Assembly (NCBI GenBank): GCA_964030475.1
Contig: CAXIPT010000001.1
Span: 7,406,179-7,470,178, forward strand
Reading direction: 5' to 3'
DNA from: Tethya wilhelma
Lineage: Eukaryota; Porifera; Demospongiae; Tethyida; Tethyidae
DNA: 64,000 nt
The position numbers were made by a program, and so were the translations under genes. The notes under the pieces are model-generated. The model ran no database searches. It saw only the letters and a list, made by a program, of their open reading frames with translations, and was not told the origin of the DNA. Shown in pieces: positions 33,110 to 44,522 of this stretch (position 1 is its first letter; each line of letters opens with the position of its first letter).

Positions 33110-34943
33110 ATGGTGTTTTGCCTGCTCTTCCTACTGACTGTGGCTGTTGTAGTGAATGCTTCAACAAATCATACCACTGGGAGTGATTCAGGAAATTGTC
33201 CACTTTGGACTATACCTGGTCCCAACAACACATGTGCTTGTGGATCATCACTCAAAAATATTGTTGTATGTGATCGAAATACTGTCACCCTACCATTTTG
33301 TTATTGCCTGTCCCTATATGCTGGTAGTGATAAAGAAGATCTACCCAAGACTGCAGTCATAGGTTACTGTGTACAACAATGCTACATATCAGTACATGAT
33401 GATGTTCGAATGCATGGGAGACTTTGGATATGGTCGTTACAAGATATTAGTGAACAACACCTTTAGCAATGACCCCAAAGAAATCAGTCGTGCTCTTTGC
33501 AGAGATCTTAAAATGAATCGAACTGGAATAATGTGTGGCAGTTGTGAAAAAAACTATACACTGCCAGTCTACTCCTACAGTTCCCACTGTGTAGAATGTA
33601 CCGACTATGGTTTCAGAAGTTGGCTAAAGTATGTCAGTGTAGCCTACCTACCACTGACTGTGTTTTATTTGTTGGTTATAACATTTAGAATTTCAGCAAC
33701 TTCACCAAGACTCCATGGTTACATCACAACATGTCAGATACTGACATCACCAAATCTCTTACGGTGGTATAATGTTAGGATTGTTGAAGAACCAATTCTT
33801 GTAAGAATTTGCTTGAAAGCCCTAGTTGACTTCTTTAGCATTTGGAATCTTGATTTCTTTCGTAATGTCTAAGCTCCTTTTTGTATTCACCCTAACCTGG
33901 GCACCCTTGGGACTTATGCTCTTGACTATGGTGTGGCTGTCTATCCTTTATTTTTGATTCTCCTGACATACATCTTAGTAACACTTCATGATCGCCACAT
34001 GTTCTGTGTACGAATGTGGAAGCCTTTTTACAAGTGCTTCAGGTTCTTTCGTAATGAGTGGGACCTCAGGACATCTCTTGTGAGTGCTTTTGCAACATTT
34101 ATTCTACTATCATATGTAAAGATCTTGAATACTTCTCTGGATCTGCTTGCTCCTTCAGTCCTCTATGATAGAAACGGATCTATATTGAACCAGGGGGTTT
34201 TGAACATCGATGGAACAGTTGAGTATTTTGGAAGAGCTCACTTGCCTTATGCTGTGCTGGCAATGTTCATGTGCTCAGTGTTCAATGTTCTCCCTTTGCT
34301 TGTCTTGTGCCTGTACCCTTGTCGCTGCTTTCACAAGTGTTTGAACTACTTGAACCTACACAGCCAGAGAGTGCATACCTTTGTGGAGATCTTTCAGGGC
34401 TGCTTCAAAACACATCCTCGAGACTACAGACACTTTGCAGCTGTTTACATCTTCCTAAGATTTGTCAATGTTGTTGTCTCTTCTTTTACTCCAGTCATTT
34501 TTTATGTCACTGTAGGAGAAACTGTGATGCTTGCTAATTTTAATGTATTAGCCATTTCAATAGTCAGACCATACAGATCATCTGTGGCAAATACTATTGA
34601 TGTTGTCCTATTTTCAATTGTTGTCGTAATTTTTTTCTCTATTCCATTAGTAGACAACATCCAGCACACATCGTGGCCTATTTACTACTATATACATATT
34701 GGCTTTCTTTATGTTTTGGGACTATGTCACTTTCTGTTTGGTGTTGGTATTCTGCTCCAGCCACTTCAGCCAAAGAAACTCAAGTTGTTTTGTTTGTCTG
34801 TTTTTGAGAGAATTAGACAACCAAAAGAGACGTTGAATTGCAGTCCATCCCCAACAGAAGAGACAAACCTACTTCCTAGCGACAGCAAATCAAATTACGG
34901 TTATAGTCCTCCCAGTACAATTGAAGTACAAAACCTAACATGA
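33110..34943 (+). pseudogene. Clade B receptor gene with a 4-nt insertion and a nonsense codon
   Basis: It starts at ATG 33110 with a normal leader and ectodomain (SCPLWT equivalent reads NCPLWTIPG; NNTCACGSS). Relative to the paralogue at 19555, four extra bases (CATG) at about 33413-33416 shift the frame after HDDVRM. The shifted frame continues as GDFGYGRYKI to about 33869, where TAA (33870-33872) replaces the Tyr codon of the conserved IYTPFC motif. The frame is then open to 34943 with a full multi-TM core and a tail with EETNLLPS. Two independent lesions make it a probable pseudogene. It still retains very high identity to intact copies. Confidence 0.85.
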
Positions 34944-35369
34944 GTACATTTCTTGGCCCTAAGTTAACTGCAGATTCCACACAAGAAAAATTGAAGTATA
35001 TATGTAGCTATCACATGTGTTGTGTTTATGTAGCTTAATTAGTTTCACAGACAGTATGTGATTACTTCATGATGCATTATATGAAACTAAGATTACAAAT
35101 TTAGTAGCTAACAACGCAATGATGTGCACAATCAAGTGGACGATATAATTTATAACCATTCATTTCTCTTTGTAAATCTAAACTGAGTTGTAGCAATTTG
35201 CTACTATTTGGTTTAAAGTGATTTATAACTGTATAATTGCTCATGCAACTGTATGAATGTGGATATTATAGCTATATATTGTAGAACATCTATATGCATT
35301 GTGACTACACCAGTCACATGTACACAATGTATTGTATGTTAAATTATTTTTACCGTTTTCTCTTTGCAG
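34944..35369. other. End of the large PRKDC intron
   Basis: No gene or repeat is supported. It is AT-rich up to the acceptor TTTGCAG before 35370. Confidence 0.5.
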
Positions 35370-38300
35370 ATATTGATTCATCTTTGGACACCAGTGTAGG
35401 TTCTAAATCTAATCACCATACAGAAAGAAAAACAATGTGGGTACTTGTAACTTTTCTGTCTTTATTTCCTTCTGTTTAGAAATTTCCCAATGTAGTAGTG
35501 ACCTACACTCTTAAAGCCATGAAGTACGGATCTAGAGCAGCTACTCAACAGTTTCCACGTCTCTTGCAAGTTGTTGACCTCTACCAAGACACTCTGGAAG
35601 TCTTCAAGAAGAAGGTACAGTGACAATAGTAATATCAACACATATATAGGCATGTAGCTTGAAAGTTCGGTGGAGTCTAACATTTGCGAATGTCTCACTG
35701 AACAGTTTTGGTAGGTAATAGCTTTTGCAGGTGGATGATGATCCGCAAAAATCACAAAAGTTAGACCATATAAACTTTTCTGCTAAACTGTAAAACAGTC
35801 CAAAAGGAACTCTATGATGGGAGATTGAGAGGGAGAGAACACTGAGTTTTAATACAAAACCTTTACTGTACTCTTCAATTTTGTTTTTGTATAGAGTTGT
35901 GAAGTTCCCAACTGGATGTTCATCTCTTGGATCAGTCAGCTGGTGGCTCTGTTGGACAAGGAGGAAGGACCAGCTGTCCATGATATTCTCTTCTCCATTG
36001 CGAGGGACTACCCTCAGGCACTGTGCTACCCTTTCAAGATCAGTAGCTACAACTTCAAGTTTGATTCCACTGAAGCTGGCAAGGCTAATGAGGAAGCAGT
36101 TGCTCGGTGAGTTTGATGTGGTTTGTTTGCTTTATCTATTTATGTGTAATTGCATGTGTATGGATTTAACTATATGTAATTTAGGTTAAAAGATAAAGTC
36201 AGGAATAGACTCATTGATGACTTTGTTAAAGCATTGGAGCTTCTTAGCTCTCCAGAACTAGTATTTAAGGTAAATCTCTTGACTTTATATATGTACAGCT
36301 ACCAACATGTGTGTGTAGTAATAAACTTTATGTAGCTGTATTGTTTCAATATTCACTACATGTGTTCCTGTTTCAAGGATTACTGTGACAATGATCTCAA
36401 GCCACTTCTGGAGGCCAGTGTTCCCAAACGAAACACAACGAAGATCAGAGAAATTTGGTTCCAGATTCAAGCCCAGCTCCAGGAGTGGGACCTAGGCTCG
36501 TCAGGATCACTGTATGGGTCATCATCAGAGGCATCTTCAATAGAAGTCGGAACCAAGCAGAAGAGATTTGCAAAGGTAGCTTGTTACTCATCTACTGTGG
36601 AATTTGTACATTTGACTGCTATAATATAAGACATATTTTCTACTATTCATTTATGCAAGTATGTATATAATTACTATGATGTGTTTTATTTATATGTGCA
36701 CCTTTTGTGCTTTCTATTAGGAGCACATCCGAAGAATAGAGAAGGAATTTGGCAAAGATGGAGGCAAACTGTTTAAGATGCAGTCAAAGGAGTTTACAAA
36801 AGTATACAATGCTCTCTTTGATCACATGCGACCAGAACTGAACAGGGTAGCTGGTTCGGGACTCCTCAAGGACTACTCTCCTTGGCTCAATGATTTCCAG
36901 AGTCACCTCTACTCTGAGGGCATTGAGATACCAGGTACTGTGCACAGTGTATATAGGGTGGTCGGCTGTTTTCTACATGTAACATTGATGCTCTGTTGCA
37001 TGTGTTGCATCATCCAGGTCAATATCATGGTAGGTCAAAACCACTGCCTGAATATCACGTACACATTTCAGGATTTGATGAAAAGGTATGAATACTACTT
37101 TAAATGAGGTGCTGTTTTGAGAAGTTAGTCAGAAAAAGGTTTACTCAAAATTAATGATAACCTTTTTTTGTACCAAATGATTTATTTGCTGAGAAATTTT
37201 CTCCATGAAAAAAAATATATTATAATATTATATTCCGATCTTTATCAGATCGATCAAATGGAAAAAGGTTTGACAGGGAAAATTTCAAGACTTAACTACA
37301 ATGTATTTTCTTCCTGGTTGTATAGGTGTTGGTGATGAGCTCCATTCGTAAGCCTAAGAGGATCATCATTCGAGGAGATGATGAGAAGGAGTACAAGTTT
37401 TTGGTGAAGGGAGGTGAAGATTTGAGACTGGATCAGCGAATTGAACAGGTATGGTGAAACTGGTGTCCTATACCATATTTATATGTGTGGTTTATGACTA
37501 TCCATTCGTGACTGTTGAGCTACTCACTCATAAAGTATAAACACCTAGTCAGTAGAAGAACAACATGTAGAAAACACCTTCTATACTGAATCTCGATTCA
37601 ATCAGATGTACACTGAGAAATATTCACCATGGCATTATTATTTTGATATCTAGTTATTTGGCACCATGAATGAAGTGTTGGATGAGGACCCTAACTGTTC
37701 TCAACGTGGTCTGCACCTTCGAACATACCAAGTTGTTCCTATGACTCCCAGGTGAGCTTTGAAAGGGTTAAACCACCAATGTACGGTGTTCTATTTCTCC
37801 TCCTATTAATTGATAGACAAACATTTAATAGTGACTATGTATCAAAATGCTACCTATTTTACAGGGTGGGCCTGATTGAGTGGATGGAGAACACGAAGCC
37901 TCTGAAGGAGTTCCTGCAAGATGCTCTCTCAGAGGAGGAGAAGAAACGCTATGGTGACGGAAATAAGAGGCAGAATGAGTGGCTACGCAAGTATGGTTCC
38001 AACAATGGTGAGATGTACAAGAACATGTACAGGTGAGAGTTGTTAATGGCTGATCAATGATCAATAAGATATATGTTCAAGAAAATATCATGTTTAGCAA
38101 CCAGTGAGAAGATACTTTTTGCCAATCTTTTTTTCCATTTCTGTCTACGTCCAGGAAAGCCGGCCGTACTGAGGTAGAGACAGAGTACCGGAGGAAGGTG
38201 ACTTGTGTCCCATGGGACCTCCTCAAGAGAGCCTTCATGCAGCTGGCATCATCTCCCGAGGCCTTCCTCACTCTACGTTCTCATTTCATCCGCACCACAG

Positions 38301-39687
38301 CCTCAGTGTGTATGTGCCAGTATGTGCTCGGTATTGGTGATAGGCATCTCTCCAACTTCATGGTGGACATGGAGAGTGGAGGCTGCATCGGCATCGACTT
38401 TGGACATTCTTTTGGAACTGCCACACAGGTATTACAAACTAAGTTAAGTCTGCCTGTTGCTAGGTTGCTAGGCTTCAATCCTTGTTGTCTAAGTTTAGTC
38501 AGAATTTTGAACAATATAAGCATATACCGTATAGCCGGAAATATTGACGGTCAAAAAATTTGACGGTTTGCTCCGCAGAACGTAAAATAAAAATATTGAC
38601 GAATTTAAATTCGACGATTTGCGAGTACGTTCATATACGGTGCCCAAAATATTGGCGGATTTAAATTTGACGATTTGGACTTTGATCGTCAAACCGTCAA
38701 ATTAAAATCCCCGTCAATATTTCCGGCTATACGGTAGATGTAAAGATTAATTGCTATTTTAAAATTTCATTATTTTGAAAATGAATGTTGAATGACAATG
38801 ATTGTTTTTCATTATTGTTCAGTTTCTACCTTTCCCTGAGTTGATGCCCTTCCGTCTCACTCCTCAAATCACCAATCTTCTTCTTCCTCATCGTGAATTT
38901 GGTCAGCTGAGGAGCTGCATGGTGCACTCCCTCAGAGCTCTAAGAAACTCCCCACACCTATTGCTCAATACCATGGATGTGTTTGTCAAAGAACCTTCAC
39001 TAGACTGGAAGGTAAAGAGAGATAGACACTGAATATGCCATTATACATTCTCATGAGTGTGTTGTGTATTATTGTACTGATGGCTTACGTTACCATTATG
39101 TTTAACTCACACAGTCTAATGCTCGGAAGCAAGCCAAGATCCAGAGACTAAATGAAGAGACTTGTAAGTGTGCATTATGTGTGAGTTTGCAGTCAATCAT
39201 TGTGTGGGTGCAAATGTACATTCAGATTCTCAGGAAGGAACGTGGTATCCCAAAGAGAAGCTCCGTCAAGCAAAAAAGAAGCTCCTTGGCTACAACCCAG
39301 CCCATGTGATGGAAAAGGACTTGAGCCTGGGTCACCAGAGGACACAGGAGTATCCTGCTCTTAAGACTATCTTGATGGGGGACAGGAAATACAATAAGAG
39401 AGCTCAGGTGTGTATTTTTTGAGATACGTGACATTTAACCATTTGAGAACTTGATGTCAATTAGTGGCAGTCTGTTTGTGTGCCTCTTAGAGTCTATTAT
39501 GATGTGTAAAAGACATACTTGCATTTGTGTATTGATCTCTTTTCATTTCCTATATACTGTCTCCATCCCTCCATAGGTTGGTGAGAGGTGTGGTAGTGTG
39601 GAGGAACAAGTCATGTGTCTCATAGACCATGCTACAGATCCCAACATCCTGGGCCGCACGTGGGTAGGCTGGGAGCCATGGGTGTAG
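35370..39687 (+). CDS. PRKDC: DNA-PK catalytic subunit, exon block 4: end of FAT, PI3K-like kinase domain, FATC
   Basis: Fifteen exons splice in phase: 35370-35395, 35480-35614, 35895-36106, 36185-36269, 36378-36575, 36721-36934, 37018-37085, 37326-37448, 37654-37751, 37865-38032, 38155-38428, 38823-39011, 39115-39163, 39226-39407 and 39577-39687 (stop TAG). The product phosphorylates Ser/Thr in DNA end joining. Visible landmarks are [18 protein letters not shown] (FAT), [15 protein letters not shown], the nucleotide-binding [20 protein letters not shown], the catalytic loop [12 protein letters not shown] and the DFG-type GIDFGHSFG. The C-terminal FATC ends [14 protein letters not shown]. Human DNA-PKcs ends WEGWEPWM, so the tail is complete. 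The intron 38429-38822 carries a MITE. Nothing suggests inactivation. Confidence 0.92.
38525..38736. mobile_element. MITE, TACCGTATAGCC family, copy 2, in a PRKDC intron
   Basis: TACCGTATAGCCGGAAATAT at the left pairs with its exact complement at the right. Interior GACGGTTTGC and GTCAAACCGTCAA blocks are shared with the copy at 25534. It is inserted in the intron between the exon ending 38428 and that starting 38823. Confidence 0.85.
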
Positions 39688-39949
39688 TGAGTGGAGACGT
39701 TAGTTACCTTGACTATAATATTATTGTAAAGTTAATTCAATGAGCACTAATTATGACCTGATAGCTATTAACTCTTTGACTAAGATCTTGATTTTTTCCC
39801 CTCTCTATTTCATACATTTCCCCCAACAAAATATAAAGAATAGTATTATAATGATATTATAATTATATGACTCCTTTCTTTCTATAATTGTATGCATGTA
39901 GCACCATTTGGCTTGATGGGCATCATGCAATTAAAACAATATTAATATG
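39688..39949. other. PRKDC 3' region
   Basis: Expected 3' untranslated sequence. ATATAAAG at about 39832 is the only weak polyadenylation-like word noted. No other feature is seen. Confidence 0.4.
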
Positions 39950-40220
39950 TATATATGTTCCACGCGTTTTACCAATTTGCGCAATTTGTAAATCGCGCAA
40001 CGCAATTTGAAAATTCTCAAAATGCGTAAGCAATTTTAAAATTGCGCCAAAATAAGCGCGATTTGGAAATTGCGCAAAATGGGTTGCGCAAATTATTAAC
40101 CACATTTAAATGCATACTCAATTTTAAAATTGCGTGTTGCGCAATTTATAAATACTGAAGTCATGTGTCAGTAGTAAGCACAATAATAATACAAGTGGAT
40201 AAAAGAATCAGAAACAATAA

Positions 40221-42088
40221 TTATGAGCAGCTGGTACATGTAAAAGGCATTCTATTTTTTCGTTTAAACACATTGGCTGGAATTTGTTCGCATGCTTCGT
40301 GAAACCATTCCTTGCACTGAGTGCATTGGGCCATTCTTTCTCTTCCAACTTCGGGCATCCTACATTTACAATATAGTGACACCTTCACAGTGAAGAGAAC
40401 TTCCTCATCAGCAATGGTCTTGACTGTTTCTTGAACTTGTGTTAAGTCCCATGCAGGAAAAGGCACCATTTTCCCACTTTCGAAACACTTTATTAAGTGT
40501 CCTCTCATCATGTTCTGGTCCCATAGAATGGTCGATGGTGGGATTCCATAAGCTAGCGATGTAGCTGTAGCAAGGGCATAAAGGCCACAATCACTTCCTC
40601 CAGACTGCCCTTGGCAATGCATGACACGAATAGTGAGATGAGGCTCTTGAACATGGGTAAAAGAGGCGATCTGCTTTGATACTTCAGGGTGCACCTTGTG
40701 TTTGTTCAGTTTGCTGTCATATACTGAAACTTCTCCTTGTTGGCAACCAATTGTGGAGGTACACAACCAGTGATTGTTTCCTTGATTCAGAATTTGAATA
40801 CCATCTGTGACAATGATATCCCACTGGCTATTTTCCTTGAAAACGGTAGGCTGAAAGCCACTTAGATTAGGAAATTGCTTCTTGAGAAGATGCTGACCTG
40901 CCCAAATATGCTTGTCTGAAAGCCAGCTTCCATTCTCGCACTCTTCCTTGTCTTGCTGGTTTAGAAAAAGGTGAGGCAACCATTGATCATTTTCATCTTT
41001 TCCTGTACTGGCTTCTCGCTTTTCTTCTATAAGGATGTGGGTAGGAGACTCTCTCTTGGCTTTGTTTGTCTTTGTCGAGCATTGGTTGTGTTTCTTTTGA
41101 GAGTCATGGTCTAATTTGTTCGAGCACATTCTACCATCATGGCATTTACTGGAACAAGGAGCACCTTTCTTTCTACAAGGACACACTTTGGTTGCACATT
41201 GAGCTCCACACTTGCAACTGCTTTGTATCATCTTGTCATTGTTCGTTTTTGCTGGTGTGCTTGACTTGGCAGCTTGATCATCTTTCTCTTGTGTGGTGCA
41301 AGTGTTCAAGCATTTTCTACCACTGTGGCATTTACTCGAACATGGAGCACCTTTCTTTCGGCAAGGGCAAGCTTTCGTATTACATTGAGCTCCACATTTG
41401 CAAGTGCCTCCTTGGAACTCATTTACAGGATTTGACAATCGAGCAGCCTCATGTAGGGAAATGATTCTGTCTGCTTTCCAGCCATCTACAGACACATCAA
41501 TATTCCCTGGATAAGACTCTAGATCTCCTTCACCAAAGCATGTTGCTACAACACCGTGTTTGGACCTATCAAATGTGTGTAAATCATATATAAGCTGTGT
41601 ACATGGATATGACACAGAAACATATTAATCTACTTCTCATACCTGAGACGATAAAGATGGTGCTCCTTTCCTTTGCACTCAACAATCACGCAAACTAGTC
41701 GGTGAAGATCTGTAGATGTGCGGTCAATGCGTGGGACTCTTACGCTGACAGCATCTCCAACTGAGAATGTAGTGATTTTCCTCTTCTTTCCCTTGCTGTA
41801 CTTCAATTGCATTCGTTCTGCGTTTCGTTTGAATAGTTTTTCAGCTGTTTTTCGAATGTTGATATGCTTTTCTGAAGTACCCAAAGGGTCAGAAGCTGGT
41901 AGCTTTACATCACAAGAGTGAGGTGGGACAGAACGTGGTAGTTCAGGGTCCTCAGAATGGGGTAGGTCGGAGCGTGGTAGTTCAGGGTCCTCAGAATGGG
42001 GTAGGTCGGAGCGTGGTAGTTCAGGGTGGGGTGGGTCGGAGCGTGGTAGTTCAGGGTNAATCTATAGACAAGAAGACAACAATATAGG

Positions 42089-42136
<48 letters not shown>

Positions 42137-42517
42137 CATGGACACACATACCTCTTCTACTGTTTTCTTGCTGCCAATGTGCCCCTTCTCATTACAGTGA
42201 ACTTCAGTCAGGATGTCAAAGAATTCCTCAACAAATGCCACTCTCCTCCAGCCTGATAGTAGTGTGGGGTTGTTCTTGTCTTGTTTCTTGGCTGGGAGGC
42301 ACAAAACATTTTTCAACCCGAGAATAGGGTAGTCCAACAATTTGAATCCTTTGTTGTTCACCCAAAACTTGAAGGCTGGATCAGGTGCAGTGACATCTCC
42401 TTTCAAGTAGCTAATGATGTGTTGTCCCTTTTCCTTGGTGATTGTCTTGCTGGTAGATTTTGAATCTACAAACTTTTCTTTGCAGAACTCTTCAAATTTG
42501 AGTTTCTGGGTCTCCAT
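40221..42517 (-). CDS. Transposon-encoded protein: integrase-type zinc segment, CxC repeats, Ulp1-like protease, PHD finger
   Basis: Exons are 42517-42152, 42061-41643 and 41565-40221, in consistent phase, about 710 residues as assembled. Exon 1 has a basic N-terminus and an H2C2-like segment (EVHCNEKGHIGSKKTVEE) as in retroviral-type integrases. Exon 2 begins with about three copies of ELPRSDLPHSEDP, then IRKTAEKLFKRNAERM and VGDAVSVRVPRID as seen C-terminal to integrase cores. Exon 3 has two CACP-type Cys clusters (CKCGAQCNTKACPCRKKGAPC), then a C48/Ulp1-like protease with candidate His (NNHWLC), Asp (VYDSKLN), Gln and Cys (QSGGSDCGLYALA). It ends in a PHD finger (CQCKEWFHEACE-like, CTSC). 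The DDE core expected between exons 1 and 2 is absent; the n at 42058 lies exactly there. Confidence 0.75.
41910..42057. repeat. Coding minisatellite, 13-codon unit
   Basis: Repeats of about 39 bp (GTGGTAGTTCAGGGTCCTCA...) encode ELPRSDLPHSEDP on the minus strand. It abuts the n at 42058, and a CA microsatellite lies 30 bp further at 42089-42133. Confidence 0.75.
42089..42133. repeat. (CA)n microsatellite within the transposon intron
   Basis: An uninterrupted CA run in the first intron of the transposon gene. Confidence 0.9.
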
Positions 42518-44218
42518 TGTGAGTCTTTGTGAGTCAGTGGTTTGTGCCAGCAGTTGAGTTACAAGTTTTTATAGCCATCAGTGGAGCAGCTCTCATCAGC
42601 TGTCAAAAGTTCAAAACTTCAAAGGGCTAGCTGTCAAAAGGTCAGCTCTGCTGTCTAAGCAAACATCACCACAGTACAAGGGAGGCGGGCGCTCCAAGTG
42701 GTTGCGCACTTTGCCAATCGCAAATTAGAACTACTGCGCAGTTTGCAAATTGCGCAATCTTAGGCGCGCAATTTGGAAACATTTCAATTTGCGTACGCAT
42801 TTTGAGAATTTTCAAATTGCGTTGCGCGATTTACAAATTGCGCAAATTGGTAAAACGCGTGGAACATATATAGTGGCATCCATATCATACATAAACTATG
42901 GTGTGCTTTGTTGTTGATTGGCACATGTTTATGTATATGTTTATGTATGGTCACATAATATTATATGTAGTTATAGCTAGTATTAAACAATAGTCAAGTG
43001 GCCCACAATATAAGTCCATATATTATGCTAACTATACCATAGTTAATAACACTATTTTCGCGTTAAAATATTAATTTTGTATGTTAAATTTCACATGTTT
43101 AATTTTTGTACTCTATGATAGCGATACAATATAATAATATTATTGGGTTTATGCATTCCTTAGAAGGTCAATTCACTGAGAGAGGACAATATATATTCAC
43201 AGTGATTAATGGCATTTATATATCCACCATGAACGCAAATCTCATGCAAAGGTGCTCAGGTTAGGATGAATTGTTGTGATGTAACCATCTTGGGGAAAGT
43301 TTCTGAAATTTAAATGTTATGACCAAAAATAAAATGCATGCAGTTATTGGTATAGGCCTGCTGGGATGTATAATGAGGGGGGATTGACATCCGACGCTAG
43401 ATAGGACACCCTACATAAGCCTCAGTATACATTCCTTAATAAATTATTGATTAAAGAAATTCATAACAGTTATATTACTGTATTCCAGTCATGCACACTT
43501 GCACCTTTTTTTTTTTCTTTTTTTTTTTTTTTTAACAATTTTGCAAAAGCAGGGATACACAAATATCAATAAGGCTAATTCCAAGCGTACCCTAACAATG
43601 TACAATGAACAAATACCCAAGAAACTTATACAACAATTACATTTGAATGTATTATACTATTCCACAAATAAGTTAGCTATATAGTTACAAATTAGTTAGT
43701 TAGCTGTTAGCTATAGTTACAAATTAGTTAGTTAGCTGCTGAAGTTGTCTTTTGAACTGCAGTTGTTTCTGACTCCCTGATACCACATCTTTCATGACAT
43801 TCATTCTAAGTACATATAATATGAGACTCTATCTATAACTCTTTCCTCATAGGAATCGTGCATGACCTCACCTGCATGTGTTGGATGGGAGGGAGTACTA
43901 ATGTTACACATAATATTATGTTTGTCCAACAGAGCCACCAGCTGAGAGATCTGCCTAAGAGAGCTTCAGAGCAAGTTTGAAGGCTTAACTTTGTCTTGCT
44001 AGATTTTTATGGTGATAAACATTTTGTATTGTGTCAATGGGGCAATTGGCCCATTCCTACTATACATTCTACCGTACGTATCATAATGGAATTTAACCTT
44101 TATGGTAACAATGATTGTTTGTGCTATGTCTATGTTTGCGTGGCCTGACGTGGGTCCTTATCTACGTAATATATCTTGTGCTAAGTCTTATACCATATGG
44201 AAGTTACCAAGACAATGA

Positions 44219-44226
44219 TGACGTCA
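44219..44226. promoter_or_regulatory. CRE-like palindrome TGACGTCA
   Basis: About 300 bp before ATG 44523, at the corresponding place to the site upstream of the gene at 23348. Confidence 0.4.
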
Positions 44227-44300
44227 ACATGTGGTGCACATACTAAGTGCAACCGCATGGACGTCAACATGTGGTGCACATACTAAGTGCAACCACATGG
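44223..44300. repeat. 41-bp direct repeat, two copies, in a gene upstream region
   Basis: The unit GTCAACATGTGGTGCACATA followed by CTAAGTGCAACC occurs twice back to back. Upstream of the paralogues at 23348 and 16464 it occurs once. Confidence 0.75.
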
Positions 44301-44451
44301 CATGCAAAACATGCAAAACATGCACAACGTGCACAGAATGAATTGTAGTTACTAGCAGATAAGCCGCCAAAGAATGCTTATCTTTCACATTGTTGTCTCA
44401 AGTTTACTCAGAAAATTTGACCCTCTCAAAGAATAATTCAGAAAGTGTAGC

Positions 44452-44458
44452 TATATAA
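44452..44458 (+). promoter_or_regulatory. TATA-like box of a clade B gene
   Basis: TATATAA about 65-71 nt before ATG 44523, matching the position in paralogues. Confidence 0.45.
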
Positions 44459-44522
44459 CTAAACGATTACATTACTGTAAACACTTATAATATTATATGT
44501 ACTTTCAGAAATCTCTACCAAG

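Larger units (their letters stand above)
39956..42866. mobile_element. 2.9-kb DNA transposon with 73-bp identical TIRs, KRBA2/SCAND3-like
   Basis: The first 73 bases (TGTTCCACGCGTTTTACCAA onward to AAAATGCGTA) are exactly the reverse complement of the last 73. TATATA lies on both sides (39950-39955 and 42867-42872), a likely 6-bp target duplication, though palindromic and therefore ambiguous. Subterminal stretches (about 40036-40092 and 42700-42780) are filled with GCGCAATTTG-type repeats, candidate transposase-binding sites. The element carries one minus-strand gene. The integrase-derived, Ulp1-like and CxC composition recalls KRBA2/SCAND3-related elements, which I associate with the IS3EU superfamily from memory. 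It sits 269 bp past the PRKDC stop. Confidence 0.85.
42867..44522. other. Spacer before a clade B receptor gene
   Basis: It has a T-rich tract (about 43506-43534), short duplicated TTAGTTAGCT stretches near 43672-43740, a 41-bp tandem repeat (44223-44300) and the CRE/TATA sites listed separately. No coding sequence is supported. Confidence 0.5.

Noticed and set aside
41066..41464. Plus-strand 132-codon frame with repeated SCFYHHGIYWN-like words
   Set aside because: Antisense shadow of the duplicated CxC repeats of the transposon gene.
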